NCBI GenBank assembly: GCA_030248225.1 | Contig: JASANE010027871.1 | Coordinates: forward strand, 1 to 41,391 | Direction of reading: 5' to 3' | DNA: 41,391 nt | From: Trileptium ribeirensis | Taxonomy: Eukaryota; Nematoda; Enoplea; Enoplida; Thoracostomopsidae | The notes under the pieces: generated by a model | What the model saw: the letters and a program-made list of their open reading frames with translations, nothing else | Databases searched by the model: none | Told to the model about the DNA's origin: nothing | Translations under genes and position numbers: made by a program | Shown: piece by piece, positions 21,752-32,393 of the stretch | Layout: every line of letters starts with the position of its first letter | Position numbering within the stretch: position 1 is the stretch's first letter

Positions 21752-23151
21752 TTATTGGCAAATCCCGGCGGCGGTCGGCCATACTGTGGCCCCGCTTGAT
21801 TGGGCCCGCTAGGTCGCATTCCCGCATTGGGTGGATTGTTCCACCCGGAATTATTCCGATATCCGTTTCCATTTTCGGGTCGCCGAAACTGTGGCGGTGG
21901 GCCTCCTCGACCCACATTATAGTTATCGTTCCGTGGGTATGCACCCACACCATTTCTCGGTCCGGGCGGCCCTGGCTCTCGGCGCACAGCTCCAGATGCG
22001 TATGCTGCGGCTGGTTCGACATTGCGCGGCGCACCATTCGCAGCAGCAGGCGGATAACGCACGTTATACGGACATTCGCGCATGACGTGTCCTGGTTCTC
22101 CGCAGCGATAACAGGTAATCTGCGGCATCGGCAAACACGGTGGCGCGGCGGGTGAGCCAGGCACAAACGGCGGCGCGAGAGCGTTAAGCTGGCGCGTGTT
22201 CTCGACCCTCTTATCAATCACATCCAGCAACCGACTTATAGTGTCACTATTGTTATTATTTGCTTTACGATGCTCCTCCATCATATTTTGAAGTTGTGTG
22301 ATCAGGCCTTCACCTCCTTCCTCAAGCAGAGAATTTACAGTCTTAGCCCGGGGCTTACTAGCGGCAGGCGCGTCTGGTTCAGGGCACGCGGCGCTAGCGT
22401 CCTCATATCGCTTAGCGACACCCACAGTATCCCGAAACGTCTCGCACTCATGGATCTGGTTGAGAACCTGCCTACGCACCTCAGGTCGCAGGCCCCTTTG
22501 GAAAAACATGCGAAGCATCGTGTCCCTTTGCTCGTCTTCCATGTCGGGAAAAGCGCGATCACACAACTTCTGCAATTCTAACCCATACATGGCTACTGGC
22601 TCATTTGCTCCCTGTTGTCGTGTGCACAGTCCCGACAATGATTTCTCCGGGCGGCGCGACGATGAGAACAAAAAGCGTAAATTGGCGACTAGTCCTAGAA
22701 AACTTTGACGCTTTCCCGGTGGAAGGCCCTCAAAGGCCTCCCTTGCCGGTCCACGCAAGAGTGCTGGAACGCAAATTAATTTGCGACGATCGTCCCAACC
22801 ATTGGCGTTGGCCAGACGATTATACATTCGAACCCAGTCCTCAAAGTCTTGACCTCCTGGTTTCCCATCAAAAGTCGGCATGTCTCTCAGTGGGATCATG
22901 GGAGGACCAGCCGGTTGGGTAGTCAGGTGGTGCAAGATAGCGTTGGCGGTATTTGTGTCCAGTCCAGGCGACTCGGATGATTCTCCTCGCCGCGATTGTC
23001 CAGGAGGTCGGGGCGGCGGAGTGAGCGGTCGCTCACTAGTGCCAGCGGCACGTCGGGGCCTGGCACGTAAGTCGTCCTCCATATGTCCGTCAGTCCAACC
23101 AAGGAAGTCGTCGGTTTCCGGATCTCCAGTATGACTTGCGGGTGGGTCCAT
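21733..23151 (-). CDS. gag: Retrotransposon Gag with CCHC knuckle, C-terminally truncated
   Basis: This is an uninterrupted 472-residue frame starting MDPPASHTGDPETDDF. Residues 1-65 are acidic and then Pro/Arg-rich. Residues 90-255 form a retrotransposon gag core (MPTFDGKPGGQDFEDWVRMY, LLRGPAREAFEGL). Residues 280-325 are Asn/Gln-rich and likely helical. A single zinc knuckle, CYRCGEPGHVMREC, has C347, C350, H355 and C360. The tail is Pro/Arg/Gly/Asn-rich, as in nucleic-acid-binding nucleocapsid. It binds and packages element RNA in related retroelements. The last codons and the stop come from the inserted arm (terminus 21751). Protease and polymerase are absent. It is more GC-rich than the left gag and not closely related to it. 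Intactness suggests a younger insertion. Confidence 0.85.
   Translation of the reverse strand: MDPPASHTGDPETDDFLGWTDGHMEDDLRARPRRAAGTSERPLTPPPRPPGQSRRGESSESPGLDTNTANAILHHLTTQPAGPPMIPLRDMPTFDGKPGGQDFEDWVRMYNRLANANGWDDRRKLICVPALLRGPAREAFEGLPPGKRQSFLGLVANLRFLFSSSRRPEKSLSGLCTRQQGANEPVAMYGLELQKLCDRAFPDMEDEQRDTMLRMFFQRGLRPEVRRQVLNQIHECETFRDTVGVAKRYEDASAACPEPDAPAASKPRAKTVNSLLEEGGEGLITQLQNMMEEHRKANNNNSDTISRLLDVIDKRVENTRQLNALAPPFVPGSPAAPPCLPMPQITCYRCGEPGHVMRECPYNVRYPPAAANGAPRNVEPAAAYASGAVRREPGPPGPRNGVGAYPRNDNYNVGRGGPPPQFRRPENGNGYRNNSGWNNPPNAGMRPSGPNQAGPQYGRPPPGFANNAGFTE
21752..21754. repeat. Putative target-site duplication TTA (right)
   Basis: This TTA matches the one at 5907-5909 directly outside the left arm. 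Confidence 0.45.
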
Positions 23152-24520
23152 TAGTACAGGGATAATAACTTAGAATTAAAATGCGTGGGCGAATTCGACA
23201 AACGTTATGCGAACACACTGAAACGCGTATGTATGGCGTTACCAGGTATCTCCGTTAACAAAATCCCGACTAAAATATCGACCGGAAATGCGCGTTTGGT
23301 ACAACTGAAACCCAACAATCCAAGTCAGAGAGGAAACGAAATTACTGTCCTCGACACAAGCAACAATTCTCCTTTAAATGCACAACAGCGCCAATCAACA
23401 GTACCGAAATAAGGCACGACAAATCGAACCAGAACGTTACGTGAAAATGGTTATAACACACTAAACAAAACAATTGTAGATGCGTTAAATTTAACCAACA
23501 GTAATGCTAAGCACAATAACGTTAGGCAAAAGCAAGTACAAATAGAGTAAAAACGAACAGAATTAAATTTACAGTGTTCAAATGTCCTCCAGTGAATGTC
23601 CAACGGGTGGCGATCGTTCCCAAAAGCACGGCAACCAATGGTCCAGTTAATGTTCCGACAAAGCGACTCGTAAATACCCACAGCGCAACAGAATCGAACG
23701 ACACCGATGGCGTTGACAACTGAACTCGACGACAGTCCAATAGTCCAAATAGCACCGCGCGTCGGAGCAGGTGAATGTTACCGTCGATAAGATAACTAGG
23801 CCGAATCTATACGGCGAAATCCCCAACAGTTAACGAGCGCAGCTAGTTGAGTCACGTTAGTCCCAGTTGGCGATTATTACGTCAAACGTCCGTACTATGC
23901 GGCTCTCCGAAATAACTGTCGATATGAATATGGCCTCGAAGTCCCGACAATCGAATAAGCAGTCGGTCGTCGAACAGGCTGGCTGGATGAAAATTGAGCG
24001 TCGCAAACCAGCACGGTACAAGTAAATTCCCGTAACGATTACAACGAGCAAATTAGTATGCAGTGATATCAGTAAGTAAGTTATTTAAGTAAGCGGATTA
24101 GGTATAACAAAAGCAGATAACTCCTGAAATAGTGCCCGCCGGTCCAATATAAACAAAGCCAACGATGTCCGTGGAGTCACAGGTCGCTATATCGGACGGG
24201 ATAGTCCGGAACAGAAGTATCTTGAATGTGGCGATACAAGCGGGGTACAGACGGACAATTAGGTATAAGGGCACAAAATAAACGCAACACACAAATATTA
24301 GAAACACTAATACAAATATACAACAGGTTAACGGAGTGGAAACACCTCAACGTGTCTTAGTTACGAGAGGCCCAGGCAAAACTAAGGCCCTAACCTATGT
24401 GAAGAGTTTGTAAAATTTTGAAATTCCTACGATCGACGAGGGTACTTACAAGCACTATACGGGTTGAATGTGGAATTTAAACTCGCATCGTGGGAGTGAA
24501 CGAAAATTCGAACGCCTCAC
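23152..24520 (-). other. Untranslated leader upstream of the minus-strand gag
   Basis: About 1.37 kb without a convincing frame lies between the primer-site-like motif and the gag start. The short frames in it show no domains. Confidence 0.4.
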
Positions 24521-24533
24521 GGCGTGGCCCCCA
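24521..24533 (-). other. Candidate primer-binding site (minus strand)
   Basis: The minus strand reads ATTACATCGTTGGGGGCCAC. TGGGGGCCACGCC follows a possible LTR end ...ATTACA by four bases. It resembles the left element's TGGGGG motif. The primer tRNA was not identified. Confidence 0.4.
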
Positions 24534-24537
24534 ACGA

Positions 24538-26480
24538 TGTAATAACGGTGACGCAGCTGCATGGCGCAACTTCCTAACACCATGCCCATACGACCCCGGC
24601 TATCATAACCTCAAGGGCGGACCCTAAGTTTTCTATTTTAGCCACTTTTCTTGGTCAGACCCAAGAAGTTACGGAGCTTAGCAGGCCGCAGGCGCGCTTC
24701 ACGGGGTGTGTTCGGACCCCGCCCGATTGGTTGCGCACGTGTCTAGTATCGGGGTATGATTGCTGAGGTCCCCCAGGGAGGTTGACACCGAAACCTGCTC
24801 TCAGGTCATGATGTCATACCAATATTCCCTATCTTAGCCTAACGGAAGTTGTTTTATCAGCGTGATGGGAGGTGAAAACGAGTGATGATTTAGTTTCACT
24901 GAGTAAATTTTGATTTCCACTGAGTTCATCCTTAGTCGAACACTTTATCCGCTGTAGCCATATGGCCCCCACAGGGTTCCGACAGTCCCTGAGTGTTTAA
25001 CGTCGGACTACTTAGTTCACATCTTAATAATCTGATTGTGTTAATATCCAGAGATCATGTTTTCCTAGTAAATTTTGTCTTTATCTGTGTGTACTAATTT
25101 CACGAATGAGTTCGGTAGGTAACTCGATAAGCCATTCTCGCTATAATTCCGTCATTAAAAGTACAAATATTCAGGGCGAGCCGCACGTGTCAGGGCTTGG
25201 AATGTTCCCTTCGTCAAGCCGTGGCACGCGGGGTTGGCCCGTCCGTTTGGACGCACTTATTACGCCAAAATTTCAATAACGCGGGACACAGCAAGTAATT
25301 TTCAACATTTTACTGAAGACACTGTACAAGAGTGGTTAAGCATGAGCGAGCGAGGATATAGACAGCACACAACAAATTGATTAGGCGACACTCTGCCAAT
25401 TCGATCATTCGTTCCCTTATCTAGGTCTCAAAACGAGAGAGGGGCGGGTCGAGCGAATGTGATCCCGGAATTACCGGGCCAAAATCCGTACCCGAAGCGT
25501 GCCATATCACCATTAACAAATTCAGTTGTGGCTCGGGTCGGGCGTTCTGGCGTGCTTCGAAGTTCGCTCTCGATAAGACGCGGAGCTGCGGGTACTCGAC
25601 GTAAATGGCGACAAGAGGGGAACAAAACAGGCGCCGAGCGGAGTAGACGGTGCGCTAGCACGGCACAGGCAAGAAAGTTAGGCTTGCGGCAACAGCGGTG
25701 CAATTGCGAGCTACACGCATGAAGTGCCTAAACGAACGAACACTAATCGGATTAATTGGCAAGTGCCAAAACTAGCGTCCAGTTAAGCTTAAATCCACAG
25801 TACAGTTGAGGCATGATAGTATAACAAGAAACATTACAATATGAACACGGTATCCATAATAGTCAGGTGCACAGACAACTAGTAAATTCCATCCAGTGTA
25901 CGTTCCTGATCCTGCAAATCCTGTCAATCGTCCCTATCGAGTCCCTCACAACGTTTCGTCCTTAAAACCAACTTTGGCGCTAAAATTTCCAAGCGCTTTT
26001 GTCCCGTTGTTTACAGTGGTCCAGCCGAGAGATTGATTATCCCGAGTCCTAAAAATTCACGTAGGGTTAGCCTATAACAGTGAGGGTTGATTTCGGTAGC
26101 GGAGTAATAGTTAAACTACGTTCTATTTGTCGGAGGCGTCGTTTTACTCACGTTGATGGGTCGTTCCTGGCCGGCTTTTCCGGCAGCCTAGACAGGAGGT
26201 ACACGAACAAATGCCGTTTTGAGTGGTTGCTTAGGCGGCCAATATCACTTTCTAGTCGTTTTAAACGAGTGTGTGCGCCTATTTTCTGGTCGGGACCAGG
26301 TTTGCACGGTGGGGTGTGTTTGGTCCTAGCGCATAGGGGACACGGGGCGTTTCACCCTCGGACGCGTCCGCGTCCCTTTTTGGCTGTTGTTTCTGTGTTT
26401 GGTTCTTTGCTCTTTTCGTTTCCTTCGTTTCCTTTGTTTCCTTTGTTGTCCTTTTCTTTTCGTTCTCACTCTCTCTAACT
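24538..26480 (-). other. LTR-like region of the minus-strand retroelement
   Basis: This non-coding, GC-richer region starts (plus strand) with TGTAATAACGG next to the primer-site-like motif. On the plus strand its far end, 26400-26480, is a long CTTT/CCTT pyrimidine tract, which is polypurine on the element strand. The 132-codon plus-strand frame at 26080-26478 runs into this tract and looks spurious. The outer boundary cannot be fixed. Confidence 0.3.
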
Positions 26481-26498
26481 TATCCTATCGCCTTAATA

Positions 26499-26558
26499 CA
26501 CTGTACATATCGAACTTGTACAGTGTCTCAACTGCACTGTCGAAATTGTGCAGTTGAG
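26499..26558. other. Twin adjacent hairpins with TCGAA loops
   Basis: CACTGTACA (26499-26507) pairs with TGTACAGTG (26517-26525). One base later CTCAACTGCAC (26527-26537) pairs with GTGCAGTTGAG (26548-26558). Stems are 9 and 11 bp and perfect. Both loops are 9-10 bases with a central TCGAA. Nearby smaller hairpins are ACTCGA/TCGAGT at 26591-26605 and CCTGCA/TGCAGG at 26622-26651 (extended by one bulge). Role unknown. Confidence 0.8.
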
Positions 26559-26659
26559 TTATCACTGGAATTTTAACGAAATTTCTCAGAACTCGATAGT
26601 CGAGTGGATAAAACAGAAATACCTGCAGCGGACTTAAATCCTCCGTGCAGGATCGAAAC

Positions 26660-29080
26660 TCAACAAGGGAAAGTGAAAAAGGAGAGAGAGACAAACAGTA
26701 AAATTCAGAGAAAGGGCCTACATAGTACATAGCCTAACGGGCAACCAGGGATAAAATGTAAAAATGCCTAAACTCAGCGATCAAGTCGCTCTGAAAAGAA
26801 AACGGGGTTTTGCACTTACTCGGGTTGGGGACAAAACGATTCGCGAAAGGTCGCGATTTTATCTTTATTAAAATGGGAGTATTGTGATCTCATTTTGAAC
26901 ATGGCACACACTATCGTGCCTAGGGTAGCGTTGCTCATGACCGATTTTAGTGTCTAACCGGGTCATTCGCTCATTTTCAAATAGGGGATGATTTCCTACG
27001 TGTTTTCGTGAAACTTAACCACATGTTCTTGTCACCATGAGATATGGTAACTTAATAGCCTGGTCGGGGCAGCTTCGCCGTAGGCTTTCCGTAGCCGTGT
27101 CTTTTACCAGTACTTGGAGTGTCACGGGGCTGGCTGGGTCTCGGGCGCTCGGAACTAATCGCTACACCAGTTTCGAATAACCTTTAGCAATAAACACGTC
27201 GCCTGATAGCACAGGTCAGAGATAAAACAAGACGCCAGCTTTTAAACAGTGTACAAGTGTTGCTCCTTACGGAGTGCAAAAACCTTAAGCTCAAGCTGGA
27301 TTCACTTAGAATTTGTTTAGTCTTTTACCTTCCCCAAATTTCTTAACTCAACTGACAATTGAAATTTTGGGGCTTCCTAAAGCCCGACAGAGGCTAGTCC
27401 TCTGTCCCTATCTGCAACGTCAGTCCGAGCTCAAGCAGCGGCATGAGCCTCGAACGGTCCACTAATCTATAAGTTTGAAAACCAGAAACATGAACAAGTA
27501 AGCCTGTCTTTATGACTAGTCGGGGAAATTTTACCGTGGTCAACTCAGGAAAAATTCAACTACCCTAACTCAAGAGCAACACATCATGTAAAACATGGAC
27601 GAGAAGCGTCCATTTTGGTTTGCCTTACCTATGACCACGGGGAATCAGAAGGACTTCGACCTTAGTGCCTGCAGTTCACCACCATCCCGCGCAATGGCCC
27701 ACAACGCCTAAGACAGAACTCGACACTCGGAGGTTTGTCAAGGGATTTGTAAAACACGACCACTCAGTTGAAGGGGGAGGGCGCGCAACGACGGAAGTGT
27801 AATAAGCCTATGGGACAAGAGCTGCAACAACGTCGATCAAAATTTTACACCGATGGATCGTCTCTGTTACATCCGGGGAAAGTAAACCCCCATGTTTCCG
27901 TCCGTCCTACTCAAGCTCACTTACAGTCTTTGATCCGGGGTGGCAAAAGCCAAGCCCCCTTCGCGAGACCTAGGAAGTCTGCGCGGTCCTCCGGATGTCG
28001 CCTCCAATCCAGACGCGAAAACCCAAAACACGGGAAAGTAATCGAACAAACGTAGAAAACAATTAATATACTGCGTCGGAGCCGGTCAGTAAAGTCGACC
28101 GAACTCCGCGCTGTCGAAGTCGAACTGATTCGAAGAGACGACGTGGTAGTCGTCGCTTCAAAATTTTCTGCTATGTTGAAGCATGGAGATTTTGTCGCCA
28201 TCCAATCGGCGACGTTCTCTTGACGCCCACTTTTTTGAGGTCAAACCCGGGCGCCCAATCGAAAAATTTCCCAACTTTTATTTTTGACAGCTATCGTAAA
28301 CCCGGGGACCCCGTTAGAGAGAGTCGGCTTCAATCGAAATCGCCGACATCAAATTTGAACCCTCCGATTACTCGGAGGTCGACCATCTGTGAGTTTTCTC
28401 CCAAAATCTCCGAGTTTACCCCATCTGTAGTCCCAAATTCTTGTCAGAAACTTGTCGAAAACTCATTACTCAGATCTTTTAAACCTCTTACCTAACTTAG
28501 CTTGGTCGTTAACCCCCAAATGTTCCACGAAAGCTGCTAAATCACCCGTCAAATATTCAAAATTTTAAATCTTTTCCCCCTACAAAGCATTCAAGATAAG
28601 CTAGAATATGTCTTTTCCGCGTTCTGGTTCTCATCCATCAAATTTTCCCCCAGCTAACTCGCCGATTTAAAGCCAAATTTCTGCTATTTAGCGAGTTAGC
28701 TGCCTCATCCATCACTTAATTAAGCTTATTTGGAGGGCATCTGGGGCTAAATTTTATCGCCTTATTCATGGATAAACGTGCAAACATTGCACGTTTATAT
28801 GTCGGCTTACAAGATAAAGCCAAACATTTCTAGAATTCCTAGCATTCCTAGCTAGATTTCAAATATCCCGACAGGACGTCTTTGGACGTCCCAAAAGAGG
28901 GGGGACCGAAGGTAGGAATGAACTCATTTCGTGTTTTAGGGCATAGCACAATCCTAAGTATCTTTCGGTCCATCCGGGGTCCTATTCAGGAACTCCCGGA
29001 ACCCACGGGAGGGCCCTAAACCTACCCCCCGTCAGTCCTATTCCCATGTGTCCAGTCCGTCCGTAAAACTCACAAATTTA
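26660..29080. other. GC-richer non-coding region with several long hairpins
   Basis: No convincing gene was found. Perfect stems longer than expected by chance are: 27386-27406 (8 bp, loop 5), 28651-28662 with 28691-28702 (12 bp, loop 28), 28772-28798 (11 bp, loop AACAT) and 28874-28891 (7 bp, loop 4). Several 6-7 bp hairpins (27596, 28137, 28194, 28361, 28993) occur too, but these are near chance frequency. Confidence 0.6.
28772..28798. other. 11-bp perfect hairpin
   Basis: ATAAACGTGCA and TGCACGTTTAT flank a 5-base loop. A T-run terminator does not follow. Role unknown. Confidence 0.85.
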
Positions 29081-29130
29081 ACAGAATTTTGTATGTCCGT
29101 CCTTGTCTGTCCTGTTTTTTGTGTCGTTTT

Positions 29131-29352
29131 GCATACTATATATATATATATATATCTATATCCACAAACACATACACATACAATACTCATGAACACACAC
29201 TACACATGAGACACACAGGCGACCTGAGCGACAGAAAGGTCGCTCGAGGCCACACTAGAAACATGCAGAACCACGACAACATCAGCACAACACAACAACA
29301 ACAACAACAACAACAACACCAGCAGCACATACACACACGTACACACACACAC
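29131..29352. repeat. Microsatellite cluster (TA)n, (CAA)n, (CA)n
   Basis: TA repeats at about 29137-29155, CAA repeats at about 29292-29318 and CA-rich runs at 29180-29220 and 29325-29352. Long Cys/Val or Gln runs in open frames over this region come from these repeats. Confidence 0.9.
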
Positions 29353-29519
29353 ATGGCGACAGCAACGACGACAACCGACCAAAGAAGTCGGTTAGAGAGA
29401 GTGGAAAGAAAGAAAAAGAAGACGAAAAAGAAAGGGCAGGGAAGGGAGTCGGGACAGGGGTTCCCGAGGGAATTTCGAGGGGCTGGGGCGAAATTCGGTC
29501 CCAGGACGAAAAACGGGGC

Positions 29520-30203
29520 TGAATGATACCAAACACGAGGGGGGTAGACGCAGTGGCGGGTCGGGACCCAATTTTGGGTTCCGACATATATTAGCATACG
29601 GGGTTTCAGCGGGCTCTCCCGCTCTAACGGTTGGGCGGAGCGACGCCCGCCGGACATCGTTGAACTCGCCTTGGAAAGGCGATTCAAACGAGGGGTGTTT
29701 TCCCTACCTTAACGGCAGCGGGTAGAGGGGCACTAAAATCACGACTGTTAAAGACCGTTAAAGAGAGTGTCGGCAGAAAGTGGGGGCGCATTTTCGGCCG
29801 TCCCGGGTTAACGGGGCGACGGATGGAGACCCGCCGGGCATCGTTGAAGATGTCTCGACGCGACGAATGCAGTGAGGGGCGTTATACCTACCTTTGAGTT
29901 GGGGTTAAATTTTCGGTCGGTCTGTACCCACTTACAGTCGGTATGCCAAAATTGGGGGGGCACCTTTTCGGTCATAAAGGGCTAACGCGAAGTCGGACAA
30001 AGACCCGCCGGATATCGTTGTGCTCGCCAGGAGCAGACAAATAAAATGAGGGGTCGCATGAGCACGTTTAGGGTCTGTGGTCAAATACGGAGTTGGTACA
30101 AACCGAAGGAATTTTATGTTGAATTTTCGTGGTGCATTATGAAACAGGGAAGTAAGCTATATGACTGGTCAGATCGAGACCCGCCTGACCTCGTCAGATG
30201 CCT
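29520..30203. repeat. Diverged tandem repeat, unit about 175-184 bp
   Basis: The anchor CCCGCCGGACATCGTTG recurs with changes at 29646, 29830, 30004 and 30180 (spacing 184, 174, 176). Each is followed 35-45 bases later by an AGGGGYGT-like block. Full units number three, with partial units at both ends. Copies differ strongly, so the array is old. Confidence 0.75.
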
Positions 30204-30573
30204 AAATGGATACACTACTTAGAAACACGCATACTTTCAATCAATGATCCGATGGTCACCAGAAAACCAGTTGTTAGGGTACGGGTCAGGCCATTTTGGG
30301 CGTCAACAGATGCTATTAAAATAAAAGTTCTGATACGGTGGGGACGGGAAGATAGACATACCGAGACTCGAAGATCAGGCAGCACACACATATCTACATA
30401 TATACATAACTATATATCCATATATGCCTATATCAGGTCCACTCGGGACCATAGTCACCAACCAAACCTAGCGTAAGTATTGGCTGTTGATTGAATGTTC
30501 ACCTATTTGTCCCCAGGATAGCTCGTGAAATACTCCAGCGATATGCGATATCTTGGGCTCGTTCGAGAGCCCT

Positions 30574-30743
30574 GAAAACAAAAAAAAAAAAACGAGGGGG
30601 AGAAAAACACCGAGACATATTAAAAAAAGAAAAAACACAAACCAATACAAACGAACAAAAGCTCAAAAAAAAAAGAAAACATCCCTACAAAAAAACCCAA
30701 AAAAAAAAAAACAAGAAAACAACAAAAAAACAACCAAACACCC
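30574..30743 (+). repeat. A-rich, T-poor tract
   Basis: About 170 bases are dominated by A runs with scattered C and G and very few T. Lysine-rich open frames through it are artefacts. It may be an expanded and degenerated poly(A) tail of a retroposed copy, but no body was identified. Confidence 0.7.
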
Positions 30744-32393
30744 TCAAACCTTCGAATTAACCTAAACTCGTCTCCTCCGAGCGCACCTGAGCCAGTTCAA
30801 GCATACAATTATAAGATAAATCACGCAAGGGCAAAGGTTACATTAATGACGAAATATAACAATGGCAAAATGCATAGGCAATAATACAATAAACGCCACA
30901 ATTATCGGTAACCATGGCACCAAGTCACGTATGAAACTTTTGTCCCTGCCGGCGATGTTCGGCTCAATTTGAGACGCAATTGAGTAATTTGGACGCTAAA
31001 ATCCTGCAAGACGCGCGTAACGGGCCGGAACGGGCCTGTTACACTCGTACATACCAAGTATAAGCAACAATTAATATAAAACAATGGGTACACTACAAAA
31101 CATCTGCTGATCGGTCGTTGCAGCTGGCTTCTTAGAACGCACCAAATGTAGCTGGGTGTCATAAATCTCATAAACAATATACACTGACGCGGGTCAACGT
31201 TTTAGAGAAGAAGACAAGATTGATGCCCATCGACGACATAAAATTTGCAGCAAGCGCGACCCCACTTAAACAACCGAATTCGCGCTGGTCGGCGCGTGGT
31301 CTCCCAAATGATAATATATATTAGCGCTTCGGGCGCTTCAAATGAACCAGGATCTTAGTGCATTTTTGGTTATATCTCAGGAACGGAGAGGAGCATGCGA
31401 CCGGGGGCGGGATCATGTCCATGCCCTAGCTAGTCGCCTACTGGTGAGAATAGTAAATTTGGTGTGTGCCGCATGAATGGTCCGCTAGAGGCCGTTTTAG
31501 ACATGAGGCGTGTGAAATTTTGGTGTCCCGGTGGGGTTGGCGGGATCCGTGACGAGCCGGCCAGGGTTGGGAGCCCCGGTTTAGAGTGCAATAGTTGGTA
31601 TAAAATCCCCCGGAGGTGCAGGTTCTTAAAAATTGTTTTGGTTTTGGTTGTAATGAATTGAGGTCGTAAATGTTGGGTGTTTAAACGCCAGATTGGGGCC
31701 CGTGAAATCAAATTATAGTAAATCCTAAAAATCTGCCCCCTTGTCCCCGGCCTGTCCGCCTACGCATCCACCGCCACCCACACAAATACACTTACCAATA
31801 CATTAAGTACAAGTAATGTCACTCTGGGACCGATCGGATACCTTAAAAATGGGGATTATGATTTGATTGTGGTGCGAAATCATCCTGCGCACCTCGGGCT
31901 GGTGGAGCGTGATTATACGTACAGTACAATAGCAATACATTTATTTTATTACGACAATGAATTTATACAGCAATTGATATATCACGATCACGCTCCACCG
32001 GTATCCAATCGCCCGTTCAGAGTCAAATTTGGCCTTATTTTGCACTTTTTTGAGTATCAGAAAACTGATATGAAAACTCTTGCTGTTACATATCATATGA
32101 TATTCCGGAGTAGAACAGAAAATGTACGAAATTAAAAAGCTTTCTTTAACATCCTTTTGCGTTTGGCTATAATAGCGTTCATTTTCTTAACTTTAAGACG
32201 CGATGACGCTGACTCCTTATGCGTTCCAACAAAACCTAGGCACAATGGCGCTGCAGTGATTGGCTGAGCCATACTTTATAGCCTAGCACATTTAGGGGGT
32301 CATTATGATTTTATAAAATACAAAAAGCTGTAGCTTGTTTGTGGCCACAAGAGTACCTTTAAACATTTACTTTTCTCTGTTATCTTTAACGAT
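30744..32393. other. Intergenic, upstream of the esterase
   Basis: The region is GC-richer up to about 31800, then AT-rich. An inverted repeat lies at 31901-31999. No promoter element for the esterase could be defended. Confidence 0.5.
31901..31999. repeat. 13-bp inverted repeat around a 73-bp loop
   Basis: GGTGGAGCGTGAT (31901-31913) and ATCACGCTCCACC (31987-31999) are perfect complements. They could be the ends of a very short inverted-repeat element. No flanking duplication was evident. Confidence 0.75.

Larger units (their letters stand above)
21752..26480 (-). mobile_element. 5' part of a second LTR retroelement (minus strand)
   Basis: Read right to left: an LTR-like region, a TGGGGG-type primer-site motif (24533-24521), a 1.37-kb leader, then gag cut by the arm. 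The right limit is uncertain because no paired LTR is in the window. The whole region is richer in G+C than the esterase locus. Confidence 0.5.

Noticed and set aside
26080..26478. 132-codon plus-strand frame
   Set aside because: It lies antisense in the LTR-like region and ends in the pyrimidine tract. No domain was seen.
29187..29687. Cys/Val-rich minus-strand frame and Gln-rich plus-strand frame
   Set aside because: Composition comes from CAA and CA microsatellites. No motif supports a protein.
30491..30765. Lys-rich frames
   Set aside because: They are produced by the A-rich tract.
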